DNA of 64,000 nt, taken from positions 34,737 through 98,736 of the forward strand of contig VXTR01000064.1 in NCBI GenBank assembly GCA_009837355.1, in the 5' to 3' direction. Each line of letters starts with the position of its first letter. Position 1 is the stretch's first letter. The notes under the pieces were generated by a model that saw nothing but the letters and a program-made list of their open reading frames with translations, made no database searches and was not told where the DNA came from. This DNA is from Chloroflexota bacterium (GTDB taxonomy: Bacteria; Chloroflexota; Dehalococcoidia; Lucifugimonadales; UBA3495). The position numbers and the translations under genes are program-made. This document shows, one piece after another, positions 1 through 7,974 of the stretch.

Positions 1-169
1 GACGGAAAAAGCCGGCGTCGGCCAGGTCGGCGGCCAGGTCGGCGGGTATCTGACGCTCGGCGTCGATTTGGTCGGCGGCGTCGGCCACCCGCTCCACGAA
101 AGGCGGCGCGGCGGCCAGGTAGTGAGCAATGTCGGTGGGCGCGGTAATGGCGGTGGCGGCAGCAGTCAT
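1..169 (-). CDS. Acyl-CoA dehydrogenase family protein, N-terminal fragment
   Basis: The minus strand opens with ATG at 169 and stays open to the left edge, so only the first 56 residues are present. They read MTAAATAITAPTDIAH, then a helical stretch with ERVADAADQIDAERQIPADL and a terminal ADAGFFR. This is the usual N-terminal alpha-helical start of acyl-CoA dehydrogenase or HsaA/flavin-hydroxylase-type enzymes, where a helix ending in LAEAGLFR precedes the substrate pocket. Catalytic and FAD-binding parts lie outside the window, so dehydrogenase and two-component monooxygenase cannot be told apart. The assignment rests on this N-terminal pattern only. Confidence 0.55.
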   Translation of the reverse strand, partial: MTAAATAITAPTDIAHYLAAAPPFVERVADAADQIDAERQIPADLAADLADAGFFR

Positions 170-247
170 CGTTTCTCTCGGCGCAGTTGAATTGACTGCC
201 GCCTACGGTACACAAGCAGCGGGGCGGTGTCAAAGCAGGGATGATGC

Positions 248-634
248 TTACAGCGCCCGCTCATCAATAACCACTTCACCGCCATCCCGGGCATCCAACG
301 CAACGTGGCAACCCTCCAGCAACTCCATACCCAACAGGGGTTGGTCGATGGACTGGAAAACGCCGACTTCAGTCAGAATGCCGTGCCAAGATACCCACCC
401 GGTGAAGAATTCAAAACCTTCTGATTCACCGCGGGCAGTAATTACTGAGCGACGTCCCTCGCTAATCAACCCTAACTCTCTGATGACCGTTTCGGGCAAC
501 GTCAGTGCTCCGGTGAACCCGGTGTCCAGAATGACCCGGCACTGGTGAAACGCTCCGTCAGAGCCCTGTATCGACACCATGAGCCACGGTTCCAACCCGC
601 CATATTCGTTACGTTCCACCCGGCCGCTAATCAC
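248..634 (-). CDS. Clan AA retropepsin-like aspartic protease
   Basis: The 128-residue protein contains the single-domain aspartic protease signature ILDTGFTGALTLP, with the catalytic Asp at about residue 37 in D-T-G. A second hydrophobic segment, PLLGMELLEG near residue 100, corresponds to the flap and psi-loop region of retropepsins. The length matches bacterial clan AA proteases, which act as dimers. There is no signal peptide, so it is predicted to be cytoplasmic. Its start overlaps the end of the upstream small gene by 8 bp, so the two are probably translated together. Known family: peptidase A2-like. The substrate is unknown. Confidence 0.75.
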   Translation of the reverse strand: MISGRVERNEYGGLEPWLMVSIQGSDGAFHQCRVILDTGFTGALTLPETVIRELGLISEGRRSVITARGESEGFEFFTGWVSWHGILTEVGVFQSIDQPLLGMELLEGCHVALDARDGGEVVIDERAL

Positions 635-890
635 GGTTCACCGAGCGGAATCTGGCCCCCATTTTGTACACCGCCGGATACCCAACTCGCTCCGCCCAGG
701 TGTAGGCGTTAGGCTGGCGCTCTCTCAGTCGCCTGGTGGCAACCAAATCCTCGTCGGCAATCTCGTAGTCGCCGCTTTTCACGTCGATCACCACAATTTT
801 GCCCTTATGCTCCGGCCCCAGGGTAGGCCGTATCTTTTCCTGGTAGATGGCGCGACCAATAGCCGGCGTATCCTCTTTGTTGAATGTCAC
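627..890 (-). CDS. Small conserved partner of the aspartic protease
   Basis: This 87-residue soluble protein has the core KIVVIDVKSGDYEIADEDL followed by ATRRLRERQPNA. I recognise this kind of protein as the usual upstream neighbour of clan AA proteases in cyanobacteria and Chloroflexota, but no biochemical role is known to me. The two genes overlap by 8 bp on the minus strand. The pairing resembles a small two-gene module, perhaps toxin-antitoxin-like or a protease with a substrate or adaptor; that is inference. No membrane segment or metal motif is visible. Confidence 0.6.
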   Translation of the reverse strand: MTFNKEDTPAIGRAIYQEKIRPTLGPEHKGKIVVIDVKSGDYEIADEDLVATRRLRERQPNAYTWAERVGYPAVYKMGARFRSVNRD

Positions 891-967
891 GATTATCGCT
901 CCTTGCCGGCGTCAGTTTAGCGTGAAACCAATCATGACGCCCGCACTATGATTGAGGGCAAGGTCCT

Positions 968-1807
968 CTATCCTACACGCCCGGTTGTGTGTAGGATAAG
1001 ATGAATCAACGAGAACATTCGCAGAAAAAGATAATCCACTTGTTCTGATGATTCCAAACGCTCCTGCGTCGTTTCCGAATGTCGGATACTCAGACCATTC
1101 CCTGCACCAGTTAATGCGATTGCTTCCTTCTCGATCAGGTCTCTAAACTTTGATTGCGAAGAGCCAGCCGCCTTATCGAGTAATACCTTTACGCCTTTTT
1201 TCTTGTCCACATCCTCAATAGTCTTGAGACGCTCCCAAGCATCCCAAAGCTTTTCCAAGCTGTCACGGTGCTTATCCTAGTCTGGAACGAGAAATTTTTC
1301 ACATGCACCTTCAAGGAGTTCATCCAAATCATCATCACCTGTCTGGAAAGCAACGTACTTCAACGTGCTACCGACAACTTCAGGCAGGGTACGTTCCACA
1401 TTGCCCTGTTCGGTAAGGTTGAATGCCAGCAGGTTACGCCGGAAAATTCGGTTGATGTCTTCCTCGAACTCCAATTGTACTTCGCGTCCACGCTTATTAT
1501 AAGGTGCACGATCAGCTAGAGCATTCCAGCAGAATTCGATGGTGTCCATAATTACGTGTAGCGGCGGCTGGTCAAACGCCGTGATGTCCCACGCTTCATA
1601 CCACGAACCAGATAGCTCCCTCGGAACTTCAAGCAATTCAGGGATCTCGGCGCATATTTCCGCCTCGAACTGCTTCAAATCGCCGAGCACACCTTTATTA
1701 TTCCGTTTTTGAATTAGCCAAGCTATTCCCCGCCATACCTCCGGCGAAATTTCCGTATCCATCCTAGGCTGTTCACCGAGCTCACGGTCACTGAAGTATT
1801 GCCTCAT
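968..1807 (-). pseudogene. AbiJ-N-terminal-like protein interrupted by one in-frame amber codon
   Basis: ATG at 1807 has a strong ribosome site (GGAGG, six bases upstream) and starts MRQYFSDRELGEQP. The frame runs to TAG at 1279-1277 (codon 177) and then continues without shift to a second stop at 968. The downstream part includes SLEKLWDAWERLKTIED and ends near VDYLFLRMFSLIHLIL. From memory, related proteins read straight through this junction (FLxPDPxxRREALEKLWDAWERLKT), so the TAG replaces one codon of an otherwise complete gene of about 279 codons. I believe the family carries an AbiJ N-terminal-type domain, associated with phage defence, but this name is only moderately certain. It may be a fresh pseudogene, a sequencing error, or a readthrough gene. 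Confidence 0.7.
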
Positions 1808-1819
1808 TTTTGCCTCCAC

Positions 1820-1979
1820 TCTACGGCAGCCTTAGTCTCAACTCTTATTGGCACGATGCTGACCGCGATAAATTATACCGCATCGCACTACGGGAACGCC
1901 GTCGGGCCGGCGCCACGCCAAGTCGAACCCCTAAATCCCCGGATCCCAAAAATCCCGATTCAAACGATGACCACTAAGG
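1820..1979. other. Intergenic spacer without a recognisable gene
   Basis: This stretch separates the start of the AbiJ-like gene from the two-copy repeat. Apart from the -10 candidate for the minus-strand gene I see no coding signal or repeat in it. Confidence 0.4.
1872..1877 (-). promoter_or_regulatory. -10 box upstream of the AbiJ-like gene
   Basis: A perfect TATAAT on the minus strand lies about 65 bp upstream of the ATG at 1807. No good -35 box is visible at 16-18 bp, so this is only a candidate promoter. Confidence 0.3.
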
Positions 1980-2433
1980 CTTGACAACCGGACGAACATC
2001 AGTTCATAATAGCCATGTGCACATCAACCCATCCATCCACAGCCTGCCAACGAGGTCATCATCACTACGGTCGTCAACGGCCACCAAACAGTCAGCTAAT
2101 CCTAAAATCGCACGAAGGAGCGGTCACTGCTGCCATCCCGGCTAACTGCGCTAGCTACCTGCCAGGGAGAAAGACCAGACGTGACACCGGAGCGGCCACT
2201 GCTGCCATCCCGGCTAATTGCAGCCAGGGAGAAAGACCAGGTGTGGCACGGCGCGATACCACTGCGGCCATTGACGGGCCCCAGATCCCCGGACCTGCCG
2301 GAGATCTCCGTCACAAAAACACCTATGTGGAAGTGCGTAAGAACCCCCCGGCCGTGGGACTGACAACGACCAAAGTGAATTCCGGAAGTCGACCTCAGGC
2401 AGGCTACCCAAAAACCGTAAGGAGGCAACCCCA
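1980..2433 (+). repeat. Copy 1 of a two-copy promoter-bearing element of about 450 bp
   Basis: The sequence from CTTGACAA at 1980 to the purine-rich AGGAGGCAACCCC near 2432 recurs as a near-identical reverse complement at 34939-35417. The central 300 bp differ at only a few positions. Inside it is a tandem duplication with a 72-bp period (units starting at 2117 and 2189), each containing ACTGCTGCCATCCCGGCTAA and then CAGGGAGAAAGACCAG. Open frames across it are not equally intact in the two copies and have no protein-like composition, so it is probably not coding. Each copy begins with a promoter and points toward a downstream gene on the same strand, here the dehalogenase-like hydrolase. It could be a structured leader or small RNA, or a non-autonomous mobile element. 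Confidence 0.85.
1981..2010 (+). promoter_or_regulatory. Sigma-70-like promoter at the head of repeat copy 1
   Basis: TTGACA at 1981-1986 is followed after 18 bp by CATAAT at 2005-2010. The same arrangement (TTGACA, 18 bp, CACAAT) stands at the matching place of copy 2, so the promoter belongs to the repeated element. Confidence 0.6.
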
Positions 2434-2475
2434 ATGAAAATCAACCACCACGGAACCAACCTCCAACCCAACCCC

Positions 2476-2499
2476 GCTCATGGTGAGCTTGTCGAACCA
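2476..2499. repeat. Short REP-like palindromic motif
   Basis: The motif CTCATGGTGAGCTTGTCGAA followed by CCA resembles the short extragenic repeats built on GGTGAGCTTGTCGAACC that occur in many soil and marine bacterial genomes. It lies between the end of repeat copy 1 and the hydrolase gene. The identification is from memory; only one copy was noticed in this window. Confidence 0.4.
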
Positions 2500-2581
2500 C
2501 CCTCCTAAACCGCCTTATCGCTGGCCGGCCACCCGCAATCCGGCTACAATCGCCCCATCAACCGGTGCGAGGAGAATACCG

Positions 2582-3463
2582 ATGGCTTTGTTTGAAGGAT
2601 TTGAGCGGATGCAAATCACCGCCGGCAGCGGCGAGACCGTCAACCTGGTCAAGGGCGGCAGCGGTCCGCCTCTGCTGCTGCTCCACGGCTATCCGCAGAC
2701 CCATACCATGTGGCACAAGGTCGCGCCCCGCCTGGCCGCTGACTTCACCGTCGTCTGCGCCGACCTGCGCGGCTACGGCGACAGCGGCAAGCCCCAGGGC
2801 AGTCCCGACCATTCCAACCATTCCAAGCGCGCCATGGCCCAGGACCTGGTGGACGCCATGGCCCATCTGGGCTTTGATACTTTCTTCCTGGGCAGCCACG
2901 ACCGGGGCGCCCGCGTCGCTCACCGTCTCACCAAGGACCACCCCGAGCAGGTGCTTCGCCTGGCCACCCTGGACATCGTGCCCACCCGCCACATGTTCAG
3001 CATCGTCAATAAGGAATTTGCCACCAACACCTACCACTGGTTCTTTCTCATCCAGCCCCACGACTTCCCCGAGCGCGTCATCGGCGCCGACCCCGACTAC
3101 TTCATCCGCTCCCGGTTCATGCGCGAGCGCAACGCCGAAGTCACCTTCCCGTCCGAAGCAGTTGAAGAATACGTGCGCTGCTTCAGCAACCCCGCCGCCA
3201 TCCACGGCGCCTGCGAGGACTACCGGGCCGGCGCCAGCATCGACCTGGTACACGACGAAGCCGACTTCGACAACAAGGTAAACTGCCCGCACCTGGCCCT
3301 GTGGAGCGACCGGGGTTATGTGGGCCGCACGCAGGATGTCCTCGCCGTCTGGCGCGACTACTCCAACAACGTGGAAGGCCAGTCCCTCCCCTGCGGCCAC
3401 TACATCGCCGAAGAACTGCCCGACGACGCCTACCGTCTGCTGCACGAATTTTTCACCCGCTAG
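2582..3463 (+). CDS. Alpha/beta hydrolase, fluoroacetate (haloacetate) dehalogenase family
   Basis: The 293-residue protein matches the FAcD family along its whole length: HGYPQTHTMW (oxyanion side), CADLRGYGDSGKP, SHDRGARVAHR with the nucleophile Asp107 instead of Ser, and CGHYIAEELP with the catalytic His273. The active-site arginines (Arg108, Arg111), Asp131, the halide-binding His152-Trp153 pair and Tyr214 are all present at family positions. The expected reaction is hydrolytic removal of halide from a 2-haloacid via an aspartyl ester. ATG at 2582 follows the ribosome site GCGAGGAG; the longer in-frame extension upstream lies in repeat-derived DNA and is rejected. It is followed after 8 bp by an MmgE/PrpD gene. 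The true substrate is not known. Confidence 0.85.
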   Translation: MALFEGFERMQITAGSGETVNLVKGGSGPPLLLLHGYPQTHTMWHKVAPRLAADFTVVCADLRGYGDSGKPQGSPDHSNHSKRAMAQDLVDAMAHLGFDTFFLGSHDRGARVAHRLTKDHPEQVLRLATLDIVPTRHMFSIVNKEFATNTYHWFFLIQPHDFPERVIGADPDYFIRSRFMRERNAEVTFPSEAVEEYVRCFSNPAAIHGACEDYRAGASIDLVHDEADFDNKVNCPHLALWSDRGYVGRTQDVLAVWRDYSNNVEGQSLPCGHYIAEELPDDAYRLLHEFFTR

Positions 3464-3471
3464 AGGCAATC

Positions 3472-4845
3472 ATGCCCCACGACTACCTTGACCAACTGGC
3501 CGAGTTCGTCGCCAGCCTCCGCGCCGAAGACCTGCCCCCCGAGACTATCGCCGCCGCCAGGGACGTGGTGCTGGACACCATCGGCGCGATGATAGCCGGC
3601 AGCCGGCTGGACGAAAACACCAACTTCGCAGGGTTGGCCGCCGAGTTAAGCGGGCCGGGCCGGGCTACCATCATCGGCCATTCTCACCAGGTGCAGCCCG
3701 TTTGGGCCACTATGGTCAATGCCACCGCCGGCGTCGCTCTCGAAATGGACGAGGGCAACCGCGTGGGCGGCGGCCATCCGTCCATCCACGTAACGCCGGG
3801 CGCGTTGGCCGTGGCGGAAGACCTGGACTGTACCGGCGCTGACACGCTGGCGGCCATCATCGCCGGCTACGAAGTAACTTCGCGCATCGGGACGGCCACG
3901 CAAGTGAAGCCGGAAGTGCACTCGCATGGGACGTGGGGGACGATTGGGACGGCGGCGGCAGCGGCGCGGCTGATGGGGTTTGATCCGGCGCAAACCCGGC
4001 TGGCGATGAACCTAGCGATGTCCATGAGCCCAGCGAACACCTGGACGCCGTGCCTTGAGGGCGCGACGGTGCGCAACCTGTATCCCGGGCGCTCCGGCTT
4101 TCAGGGAATCATGGCGGCGCACCTCAGCCAGTGCGGGTTCACCTCGGTATCCGATGGGCCGGCGGACTTGTACCGCAGCCTGTTGGGCGATGGGTTCGAA
4201 CCCGACGCCGTGGTTGACGGATTGGGCGATCTGGACAATCTCCGCATCGGGCAAAACTACTTCAAGTTTCATGCGTGCTGCCTGTACAACCATCCTGCCC
4301 TGGACGCGGTGCAGAACATACTGAGCGAAACGCCGTTTACAGCCGGCGACGTGAAGGGAATCTTGGTAACGGCGCCGACCATCGCGCAGATAATGGACGA
4401 TCCGGCGCCGGCCAATATGCTGGCCGCCAAGTTCTCCATCCCCTACGCAGTGGCCGCCGCGGTGTGTTACGGGAAAACGGACGTGAGCGCCTTCCTGCCG
4501 GAACGGGTGAGGGACGGTGACATTCGGCGGTTGGCGCAGCGGGTTGAGCTAAAGGCCGACGCGGAGATGAACCTGCGCCGGTACGACTATCCCGCCGCAC
4601 GGGCCGCCGTGCAGCTGAGCGACGGGCGGAGGCTGGAATCCAGCGTTGTCTCCCAGCGCGGTGACGCCACCAACCCGGCATCGCGGGAGCAGTTTATGGG
4701 CAAGTTCCGCTCCCTAGCCGGGCCAACACTGGGCGACGAGGGGGTTGAGTGTGTGATTGGCGCGGTGGGACGTATGGAAAAGCTGGAGAACATCGAGGGA
4801 CTGACCACCCTGTTACAGTCAGGCCAACAGGAGGATGCCCAATGA
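3472..4845 (+). CDS. MmgE/PrpD family protein
   Basis: The 457-residue protein has the family layout: an N-terminal helical half with DVVLDTIGAMIAGS, the region MVNATAGVALEMDEGNR and GGHPSIHVTPGALAVAE, HSHGTWGTIGTAAAAARLMG, and a C-terminal lid with NYFKFHACCLYNHPALDA. Known members include 2-methylcitrate dehydratase (PrpD), cis-aconitate decarboxylase and iminodisuccinate epimerase, so the substrate is likely a small di- or tricarboxylate, but family members cannot be separated by eye. ATG at 3472 lies 8 bp after the dehalogenase-like gene, and its stop overlaps the next ATG (ATGA), so the genes form one operon. It is cytosolic; no signal peptide is seen. Confidence 0.85.
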   Translation: MPHDYLDQLAEFVASLRAEDLPPETIAAARDVVLDTIGAMIAGSRLDENTNFAGLAAELSGPGRATIIGHSHQVQPVWATMVNATAGVALEMDEGNRVGGGHPSIHVTPGALAVAEDLDCTGADTLAAIIAGYEVTSRIGTATQVKPEVHSHGTWGTIGTAAAAARLMGFDPAQTRLAMNLAMSMSPANTWTPCLEGATVRNLYPGRSGFQGIMAAHLSQCGFTSVSDGPADLYRSLLGDGFEPDAVVDGLGDLDNLRIGQNYFKFHACCLYNHPALDAVQNILSETPFTAGDVKGILVTAPTIAQIMDDPAPANMLAAKFSIPYAVAAAVCYGKTDVSAFLPERVRDGDIRRLAQRVELKADAEMNLRRYDYPAARAAVQLSDGRRLESSVVSQRGDATNPASREQFMGKFRSLAGPTLGDEGVECVIGAVGRMEKLENIEGLTTLLQSGQQEDAQ

Positions 4846-5957
4846 CCACCCACAACTTTCCTATGGCCGCGCAGGTTGACCGCGTGCCGTCGTCAACCGT
4901 GCCGCTCAGCGACGCCGAGGAAACCCGCTTTGAGCGCATTATGGATCAGGCGGTGATGATCGATGTTCACCAGCATCCCTTCGTGCTGCCAGAGTCCATG
5001 GACGGGTTTATTGAATACCTGCGGGCGGCGAATCGGTACGAATGGGGCTATCAGGCCGTGGCCGCCGGGGGCTGGAGCGCGGTTACCACTTCCAACTTTT
5101 TCACTGCCCTTTACAAGGTCAACGACATGTCCTTCGTGGAATACGACGACATTGCGGCAGAGGTGGGGGTGATGCTGGCCGACGTTGCCCAGCAGGACAA
5201 TGTGGTACGTGTGGCTAACGCCGACGAGATTCTGGCTGCCCGGCAGCAGGGCAACATCGGATTCCTGCCCACGCTGGAGCACCTGGCCATCGGCAACAGC
5301 ATTGAGCGAGTGGACGCGCTGTTCGGCATGGGCGTGCGGCTGGCCGGCATCACCTACAACCGGAGGAACTACATCGGCGACGGCCAGCAGGAGCGCAACC
5401 CCGGCGGCCTGAGCGCGTTCGGCGTCGAGGTGGTGCACCGGATGAACGACCTGGGGATGGCGGTGGACTTGTCCCATGCCTCGACGCCCACGGCAATGGA
5501 CGCCATTGAGGTTTCGCGGGCGCCGACGGTGTTCAGCCACAACGCGTCCTACACGCTGCGACCCAACGGGCGCACACGCACCGATGAGGAGTTGCTGGCC
5601 TGCGTCCAAAAGGGCGGGCTAGTCTGCGTTACCGCAGTTCCAAACTCCCTGAGCGACGACCCGGAGCAGGACATCGAGTGCGTGCTGGACCATTACGACT
5701 ACATGGTTCAGCTGTTGGGCATTGACCACGTGGGCATCGGGACGGATACGACCGTGGGGGACCACGTTGGGTTTCACCGGGTGATGATGGGGCGCACGCC
5801 GGACCAGCTGCCGGCTCCCTACCTCAATGGGTTGGAATCGCCGGCCGACGGCAAGAACATTGTGCGGGGCCTGATTCGCCGGGGTTACTCGGATGAGGAC
5901 GTGTTGAAAATCGTGGGCGGCAATGCCCTGGACTACTTCCGGCGGGTGATAGCGTAG
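4842..5957 (+). CDS. Membrane dipeptidase-family (peptidase M19) metallohydrolase
   Basis: The 371-residue protein has the M19 layout: an N-terminal metal motif IDVHQHP, a middle EHLAIG with the bridging-acid region, AVDLSHAS and TVFSHNAS with metal-binding histidines, and a C-terminal LLGIDHVGIGTDTT. Renal dipeptidases hydrolyse dipeptides with a binuclear zinc site; many bacterial homologues act on D-amino-acid or other amide substrates. There is no signal peptide despite the name membrane dipeptidase. ATG at 4842 overlaps the previous stop and follows GGAGG. The N-terminal motif is HQH rather than the more usual DGHND, so the substrate may be non-standard. Confidence 0.85.
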   Translation: MTTHNFPMAAQVDRVPSSTVPLSDAEETRFERIMDQAVMIDVHQHPFVLPESMDGFIEYLRAANRYEWGYQAVAAGGWSAVTTSNFFTALYKVNDMSFVEYDDIAAEVGVMLADVAQQDNVVRVANADEILAARQQGNIGFLPTLEHLAIGNSIERVDALFGMGVRLAGITYNRRNYIGDGQQERNPGGLSAFGVEVVHRMNDLGMAVDLSHASTPTAMDAIEVSRAPTVFSHNASYTLRPNGRTRTDEELLACVQKGGLVCVTAVPNSLSDDPEQDIECVLDHYDYMVQLLGIDHVGIGTDTTVGDHVGFHRVMMGRTPDQLPAPYLNGLESPADGKNIVRGLIRRGYSDEDVLKIVGGNALDYFRRVIA

Positions 5958-5980
5958 CTGGGACTGAGGGAGAGGGAATC

Positions 5981-6427
5981 ATGATTCAACTGACTGATGA
6001 TATGGCCCAGTTGATTAACCATGCCCGGGACGATGGCTATCCCTGCATCGTGAGCACGGCGTCCGCCGACGGCACGCCCAACTGCGGCTACATCGGCACC
6101 GTGTTGACCGTGGACGACGACACCTTGGTGTACCGGGACCGCAGCGGACGGGTTCCGCTGGACCACATTGAGGAGAACTCCAAAGTCATCGTGCTGTTCC
6201 GCAACACGGAGCGGGACGCCGGCTGGAAATTCCGTTGCACCGCCATGGTCTATCGGGAGGGTCCGGCTTTTGAGGAGATGACCGATAGGCTGCTGGAAGC
6301 CGGCTTGATTCCCGAACGCTACCTGCCGGACGGCAGGCAAGGCGCCATCGTAGCGCTGCGGATTGACCAGGTGCTGACGCTGTTCGGCGAGGTATTGCAG
6401 GAACGGGAGCCGGGGCTGCGCTGGTAA
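5981..6427 (+). CDS. Pyridoxamine 5'-phosphate oxidase-like FMN-binding split-barrel protein
   Basis: This 148-residue protein has the split-barrel pattern: PCIVSTASADGTPNCGYIGT, DDTLVYRDRSG, and SKVIVLFRN followed by GWKFRCTAMVY. The family binds FMN or F420, and members act as oxidases or reductases of small substrates, or as haem or biliverdin-binding proteins. It is the last gene of the operon starting at 2582 and converges with the propeller gene on the other strand, with 7 bp between stops. The specific activity cannot be assigned. Confidence 0.75.
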   Translation: MIQLTDDMAQLINHARDDGYPCIVSTASADGTPNCGYIGTVLTVDDDTLVYRDRSGRVPLDHIEENSKVIVLFRNTERDAGWKFRCTAMVYREGPAFEEMTDRLLEAGLIPERYLPDGRQGAIVALRIDQVLTLFGEVLQEREPGLRW

Positions 6428-6434
6428 GGGCCGC

Positions 6435-7430
6435 CTATCCGCTCGCCACCGCCAGCGCGCCCACCGCAACGGTACCCAACTGCACCGGCAAGGGTTGCCA
6501 GGTTACGCCCCGGTCCCTGCTGCGGAACAGTCCGCCGCCGTCGGTGCCGGCATATACCACGCCCGTCTCCTGAGGGTCCCACTCGAAGGCCACCACCATA
6601 TCGGCGGGATTTTCCCCGGAGCCAAGTCCTTCCACCAGCGTCCAGCTGTGGCCTCCATCGGTGGAGCGATAGAATTGCGGATTGCCGCGCCGGGAGTTCT
6701 CGGACACGGTAACCAGCACAATCTCAGCATCGTCAGGGGCCGATGCTATGTGCAGGGCGTAGCGTCGAGCCAGCCCGTGGTTGATGATCTCCCAGTCGCC
6801 ACCGCCGTTGTCGGAACGGTATGGCGCGCGGGCCGTGGCTACATAGACGCTGCCGGCTCGGGCCGCGTTGACGCTCACGCAGTGGATGTCGTCATCCAGA
6901 CCTGGCAACTGCCGCCAGTTACGACCGCCGTCGCCTGTGCTTACCATTCCGCCGACCTCGATGCCAGCATAAAGGCAAGCGGAGTCGTCGGGTGCAACAC
7001 GCAGGTCGCGGACATGGGAGTCGCGGGTTGGAGAATGGAAGCTCCACTCCTCAGATTCGGGCACGGCACGGAAACCGTCCAGTTCCTTCCAGCTGTAGCC
7101 GCCGTCCGAGGAGCGGAATATCGCCGCCGGTTCGCTGCCGACGTACACGGTGTCCGCTTCATCGGGATGAGACAGCACGCTGTGCGCGTAGTCGCTGGGA
7201 TAAGAGTCCAGAAGCCGCCAGGTGTTTCCGCCGTCATCGGTGCGATACACACCGGCTTCGTAGGCGGCCAGATATGCTCGCTGTGGTTTGGCGGAGCTGG
7301 CGGTCAATCGGGCGGCGGCGTGCGCCAGGGGCGTTACGGGGCCCTGCTGCCAGGTTTTCCCGCCGTCGGCGCTGGATACGGCACAAACCCCATCGTGCAT
7401 TCCCACGTATATTCTCTTGGTTTGGGGCAT
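6435..7430 (-). CDS. BNR/Asp-box beta-propeller protein (sialidase/VPS10-like fold)
   Basis: The 331-residue protein contains seven Asp-box repeats of the form S-x-D-x-G-x-x-W: SADGGKTW, TDDGGNTW, SSDGGYSW, TGDGGRNW, SDNGGGDW, STDGGHSW and SRDRGVTW. They are spaced by about 45 residues, consistent with a single six- or seven-bladed propeller. No signal peptide or catalytic sialidase arginine triad is evident, so glycosidase activity is not supported; a binding or scaffold role is more likely. A paralogue lies at 28509-29588. The gene diverges from the VOC gene at 7530. Confidence 0.8.
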   Translation of the reverse strand: MPQTKRIYVGMHDGVCAVSSADGGKTWQQGPVTPLAHAAARLTASSAKPQRAYLAAYEAGVYRTDDGGNTWRLLDSYPSDYAHSVLSHPDEADTVYVGSEPAAIFRSSDGGYSWKELDGFRAVPESEEWSFHSPTRDSHVRDLRVAPDDSACLYAGIEVGGMVSTGDGGRNWRQLPGLDDDIHCVSVNAARAGSVYVATARAPYRSDNGGGDWEIINHGLARRYALHIASAPDDAEIVLVTVSENSRRGNPQFYRSTDGGHSWTLVEGLGSGENPADMVVAFEWDPQETGVVYAGTDGGGLFRSRDRGVTWQPLPVQLGTVAVGALAVASG

Positions 7431-7452
7431 TTCATCCTCCTTACAACAGTAG

Positions 7453-7482
7453 ATGACAAAGAGCCAGCAGCGGCCATATAAT
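7453..7482 (+). promoter_or_regulatory. Promoter for the VOC-family gene
   Basis: ATGACA at 7453-7458 and TATAAT at 7477-7482 are separated by 18 bp. The start codon follows about 48 bp downstream of the -10 box, after AGGAGG. Confidence 0.55.
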
Positions 7483-7529
7483 GCCGGTAACAGATCCGAT
7501 TCGCGCTACAACCATTCAGGAGGTCCGGT

Positions 7530-7967
7530 ATGGCTACCGCAACCAAGTTTGAGCGAGTTACCAAACCCCTGGTCAAGATTACGGAGATGGACCACATCGT
7601 CCTAAGGACGAGGGACGTAGAAGAATCTTTGCGCTTCTACACTGAAGTGCTGGGGCTGCAGCCGGAGCGAGTGGAGCAGTGGCGGGCCGGGGAAATCCGT
7701 TTCCCATCGGCGAGACTGAATGCTGACACCATCATCGACTTCTTCGCCTCCGACAACATTCCAATGGGCAAGGACGACCCCAAGAATCAGGACCACTTCT
7801 GCATGGTCATTGACTATACCGACATGGAAGAACTGAAAGAGCGCTTCGAGGATCTCGGCGTGGAAATTCAGGCTGGGCCGGGCAAGCGCTGGGGTTCCCA
7901 CGGCGACGGCATCTCGCTGTACATTTACGACCCCGACGACAACGTGGTGGAACTGCGTCACTATTAA
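7530..7967 (+). CDS. VOC (glyoxalase/bleomycin resistance/dioxygenase) superfamily protein
   Basis: The 145-residue protein has one paired beta-alpha-beta-beta-beta unit: ITEMDHIVLRTRDVEESL and RFYTEVLGL at the N-terminus, DHFCMVID in the middle, and LYIYDPDDNVVELRHY at the end. Metal-ligand candidates are the His of MDHIVL, the His of DHFCM and the Glu of VVELRHY. Members include glyoxalase I, extradiol dioxygenases and antibiotic-binding proteins, and the reaction is not predictable here. A strong AGGAGG ribosome site precedes ATG at 7530. The gene ends 8 bp from the 3' end of the opposing tRNA-Gly. Confidence 0.8.
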   Translation: MATATKFERVTKPLVKITEMDHIVLRTRDVEESLRFYTEVLGLQPERVEQWRAGEIRFPSARLNADTIIDFFASDNIPMGKDDPKNQDHFCMVIDYTDMEELKERFEDLGVEIQAGPGKRWGSHGDGISLYIYDPDDNVVELRHY

Positions 7968-7974
7968 ACAAAAA

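Noticed and set aside
2434-2508. A 24-codon frame behind AAGGAGG at the end of repeat copy 1
   Set aside because: The ribosome site is good, but the frame runs through a REP-like motif, has no hydrophobic or other protein-like pattern, and the second repeat copy has no ATG at the equivalent place.
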